Positions 61,933 to 64,000 of a stretch of DNA of 64,000 nt are shown here, piece after piece. Position 1 is the stretch's first letter. The number at the start of each line of letters is the position of its first letter. The notes beneath the pieces are model-generated. The model was given only the letters and a program-made list of their open reading frames with translations. It ran no database searches and was not told where the DNA came from. The position numbers and the translations under genes are program-made. This DNA is from Prochlorococcus sp. AG-459-B06 (GTDB lineage Bacteria > Cyanobacteriota > Cyanobacteriia > PCC-6307 > Cyanobiaceae), in the NCBI GenBank assembly GCA_003209475.1, contig QCQY01000006.1, positions 1-64,000 of the forward strand, given 5' to 3'.

Positions 61933-62832
61933 ATGGAAAAGTCAGCTTTAATTGATAGTAATGTAAATTATGACTGGAATTTTTTAAATTACCCAATACA
62001 TACAGTTTCTGCTAAGCCTGAGAAAAAATTAAAAGAATACGCAATTTTATTAATTCATGGTTTCGGAGCCTCCACGGATCATTGGAGATTCAATATCCCT
62101 ATTTTAAGTAACAAATACGAAGTTCATGCGATGGATCTTCTCGGTTTTGGAAAAAGTCCAAAGCCCCAAGATATTGAATACTCAGGATCTTTATGGAAGG
62201 ATCAGGTTGTTGCTTATGTAAAAGAGAAAATAAAAAAACCTACAATTGTTGTTGGAAATTCATTAGGTGGTTATGCAGCATTAGCAGCTGGTTCAGAATT
62301 AAATAAGCTTAATGCAGGAGTTATTTTACTTAATGCTGCAGGATATTTTAGTGAAGAAAAAAATAATAAAAAAAATATATTACAAACTTCAATTGAAACA
62401 GTTGCCGGCATATTTTTGAAAAATATTGTTCTTCAACGTTTGATTTTTGAGAATATGAGAAATCCAAAAAATATTAAAAAAACTTTGAATCAAGTTTATG
62501 TTGATAAAAAAAATGTTGATGATTTCTTAGTTGAGTCAATAAGGAAGCCTTCACTAGATTATGGAGCTTTTAATGTTTTCCGAAGTGTATTTAACCCATC
62601 AGGGCCTCAGGGGTTGCCGTTGGATAAGTTATTTGCAAAACTCGATTCACCATTATTACTGCTCTGGGGAGGTAAAGATCCTTGGATGAATACTCCAAAA
62701 AAAAGAAATCTATACAAAAAATTTACACCAAAGAATACGCAAGAAATCATTCTTAATGCTGGACATTGTCCTCATGATGAAATACCTGAATTAGTTAATC
62801 AGCATATATTGGATTGGGTTGATTCTCTTTAA
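61933..62832 (+). CDS. Alpha/beta hydrolase, paralogue of the gene at 33450-34364
   Basis: A 299-aa serine hydrolase with LLIHGFGASTDHWRFN, the nucleophile elbow VGNSLGGY, acid region WGGKDPW and the His in NAGHCPHDEIP. It shares with the 33450-34364 protein the unusual HGFGAS, DLLGFG and GHCPHDE blocks, so both belong to one cyanobacterial and plastid family that includes pheophytinase-like enzymes. The substrate is unknown. It is 43 nt after the antiporter and 9 nt before the epimerase-like gene on the same strand. Confidence 0.8.
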   Translation: MEKSALIDSNVNYDWNFLNYPIHTVSAKPEKKLKEYAILLIHGFGASTDHWRFNIPILSNKYEVHAMDLLGFGKSPKPQDIEYSGSLWKDQVVAYVKEKIKKPTIVVGNSLGGYAALAAGSELNKLNAGVILLNAAGYFSEEKNNKKNILQTSIETVAGIFLKNIVLQRLIFENMRNPKNIKKTLNQVYVDKKNVDDFLVESIRKPSLDYGAFNVFRSVFNPSGPQGLPLDKLFAKLDSPLLLLWGGKDPWMNTPKKRNLYKKFTPKNTQEIILNAGHCPHDEIPELVNQHILDWVDSL

Positions 62833-62841
62833 GTAACAATT

Positions 62842-63696
62842 GTGCAAATTAAACTATCTAATAAAGAGCAAGGAATTTTTTTATTTCAATTAGATCAATA
62901 TAACTATATTAAATTTTGCCCTGAAAGAGGAGGTGTTATTACAAATTGGGTTTCGGATGGTGAAGAGATACTTTATTTCGATGAAAAAAGATTTATGGAT
63001 AAGACAAAAAGTATTAGGGGTGGCATTCCAATCTTGTTTCCAATTTGTGGAAATCTTAATACCTCTAGTTCAGTTTTTGGAACAGATTATTTGCAATTAT
63101 CACAACATGGTTTCGCTAGGGATTTGCAATGGCAATACACCTTTAATGAAAATGAAAAATCTTTGTGCTTATTTTTAAATGAATCTAAAAAAACCAAAAA
63201 ATATTATCCTTTCGATTTCGAACTAAGAATAGAAATTACCTTAAAGGTTAACTATTTAGAATTTGAAATTACAATTTTTAACAAAACAGATATTGCTATG
63301 CCTATAAATTTTGGGTTGCATCCTTACTTTAATGTTTCAGATTTCAAAAATTTAGAATTTATTGATAATCCACTTAATTGTCAGAATCAAAAAAAAAATA
63401 TAATAAGTAATACTTCGGATGAGTTGAAAAATATTAATTTAGGAGTTGATCTACTTATGTATACTTCCGGTAGGAGTGCTTTTCGGGATAAGATTTTTAA
63501 AAGACAGGTAACTTTAAATCATCCATATCCTTTAGACCTAGGAGTTATTTGGAGTGATCCTCCAAGACAAATGATATGTCTTGAACCTTGGACTAGTCCA
63601 AGGAATTCTTTTATTGATGGATTCAGAAACATTGTGATTCCTTCAAATGATAATCAAAGGTTTGATACCTCAATACAAATAGAATCTCTTAAGTAA
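62842..63696 (+). CDS. Aldose 1-epimerase-like protein (galactose mutarotase fold)
   Basis: A 284-aa beta-sandwich sugar epimerase. Motifs are FCPERGGVITNWV, GGIPILFPICGNL (substrate arginine and proline region), QHGFARDLQWQ with the first catalytic His, FGLHPYFNVSDF with the second His, and ICLEPWTSPRNSF with the catalytic Glu. Relatives act as mutarotases or hexose-6-phosphate epimerases; the substrate is not predictable. The start is GTG at 62842, 9 nt after the hydrolase stop. Confidence 0.83.
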   Translation: MQIKLSNKEQGIFLFQLDQYNYIKFCPERGGVITNWVSDGEEILYFDEKRFMDKTKSIRGGIPILFPICGNLNTSSSVFGTDYLQLSQHGFARDLQWQYTFNENEKSLCLFLNESKKTKKYYPFDFELRIEITLKVNYLEFEITIFNKTDIAMPINFGLHPYFNVSDFKNLEFIDNPLNCQNQKKNIISNTSDELKNINLGVDLLMYTSGRSAFRDKIFKRQVTLNHPYPLDLGVIWSDPPRQMICLEPWTSPRNSFIDGFRNIVIPSNDNQRFDTSIQIESLK

Positions 63697-63709
63697 TGAT
63701 GCAATACTT

Positions 63710-64000
63710 ATGAAATTTGTTGTTTTTGATGATGATCCAACAGGTTCACAAACTGTTCATAATTGCTTATTACTTCTTAAGTGGGACTGCTCAACTTTAG
63801 TCAAAGGTTTTGAATCTACATCTAATTTATTTTTTATTTTGGCAAATACAAGGTCATTATCGGAAAATGATGCAAAATTAACTATAGAGGAAATTTGCAA
63901 AAATCTTAAGAAAGTTATAGCTTCTCAAGCTTCTGAGGAAGAAATTATTTTTATAAGTAGAGGAGACTCTACTCTTCGAGGACATAATTTTTTAGAGCCA
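63710..64000 (+). CDS. Four-carbon acid sugar kinase family (DUF1537), 3' end beyond window
   Basis: The first 97 codons are visible and the frame is open at the window edge. The N-terminus KFVVFDDDPTGSQTVHN and the block IIFISRGDSTLRGHNFLEP match the DUF1537 kinase N-domain, where the Asp-rich loop and the S-R-x-D-S-T-L-R-G motif bind the sugar acid. Known members phosphorylate threonate, erythronate or related acids; the substrate here is unknown. It starts 13 nt after the epimerase-like gene, suggesting a small sugar-handling operon. Confidence 0.8.
   Translation, partial: MKFVVFDDDPTGSQTVHNCLLLLKWDCSTLVKGFESTSNLFFILANTRSLSENDAKLTIEEICKNLKKVIASQASEEEIIFISRGDSTLRGHNFLEP

Overview
The window is a stretch of core chromosome from a very AT-rich, streamlined cyanobacterium, almost certainly a high-light-type Prochlorococcus or a very close relative. 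The evidence is its low G+C, tiny intergenic gaps and frequent 1-4 nt gene overlaps. It also carries photosystem genes (psaC, psbZ), the NDH-1 subunit NdhS, an RpaB-type regulator, plastid-related families (Ycf23, pheophytinase-like hydrolases) and cyanobacterial neighbourhoods such as tig-clpP-clpX-dnaX and thiC/tkt/fabF/acpP/psaC/glmS. I see no prophage, insertion sequence, CRISPR array, toxin-antitoxin pair or defence island. Almost every protein gene can be assigned to a family.

Layout. 1-5.2 kb, minus strand: tig, clpP, clpX and a truncated dnaX (chaperone, protease, clamp loader). 5.3-9.3 kb, plus: asd, dapA and RNase J. 9.3-16.7 kb: tilS, a ycf23-like gene, uvrB, lysC (aspartokinase), holA and cobH. 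16.7-20.5 kb: mutS, psbZ, ribH and tRNA-Gly(GCC). 20.5-27.8 kb: an NTF2-like protein, a GNAT acetyltransferase, secA, cysE, a GntR regulator, infC and miaA. 27.9-35.9 kb: gyrB with an overlapping SH3-like gene, a pair of CrcB/Fluc channel genes, mgtE, a group-2 sigma factor, an alpha/beta hydrolase, a sugar kinase and tsaE. 35.9-43.3 kb: ahcY, a DedA protein, ssb, mreBCD, an RpaB-like regulator and lysS. 43.3-49 kb: a small basic protein, smpB, ruvB, a TPR protein, an M20 amidohydrolase, a small membrane protein and a TPP riboswitch with thiC. 49-55.7 kb: tkt, fabF, acpP, psaC, glmS, rimM and ndhS. 55.7-57.8 kb: rnc, rnpB, tRNA-Arg(CCT) and two uncharacterised small genes. 57.8-64 kb: glgP, a CPA2 Na+/H+ antiporter, a second alpha/beta hydrolase, an aldose-1-epimerase-like protein and the start of a DUF1537 kinase.

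Functional threads. asd, dapA and lysC supply the aspartate/lysine pathway. clpP, clpX and tig handle nascent-chain folding and proteolysis. rnj, rnc, rnpB, tilS, miaA, tsaE, rimM, infC, smpB and lysS form a large RNA and translation set. dnaX, holA, ssb, gyrB, uvrB, mutS and ruvB cover replication and repair. fabF, acpP, glmS and mreBCD serve envelope building. tkt, glgP and the sugar kinase handle carbon. psaC, psbZ, ndhS and the antiporter belong to the photosynthetic membrane.

No convincing undescribed multi-gene system is present. The observations most worth checking are small-scale. They are an eight-A slippery tract in dnaX whose two alternative frames both close at once, a long hairpin abutting the glmS start, a terminator-like hairpin just in front of the antiporter gene, an A12 tract at the predicted ssb transcription start, a pair of CrcB genes of which one lacks the usual pore asparagine, and rnpB-rnc linkage without a visible terminator. 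Every intergenic stretch is shorter than 300 bases except 56419-57012, which holds rnpB and tRNA-Arg.
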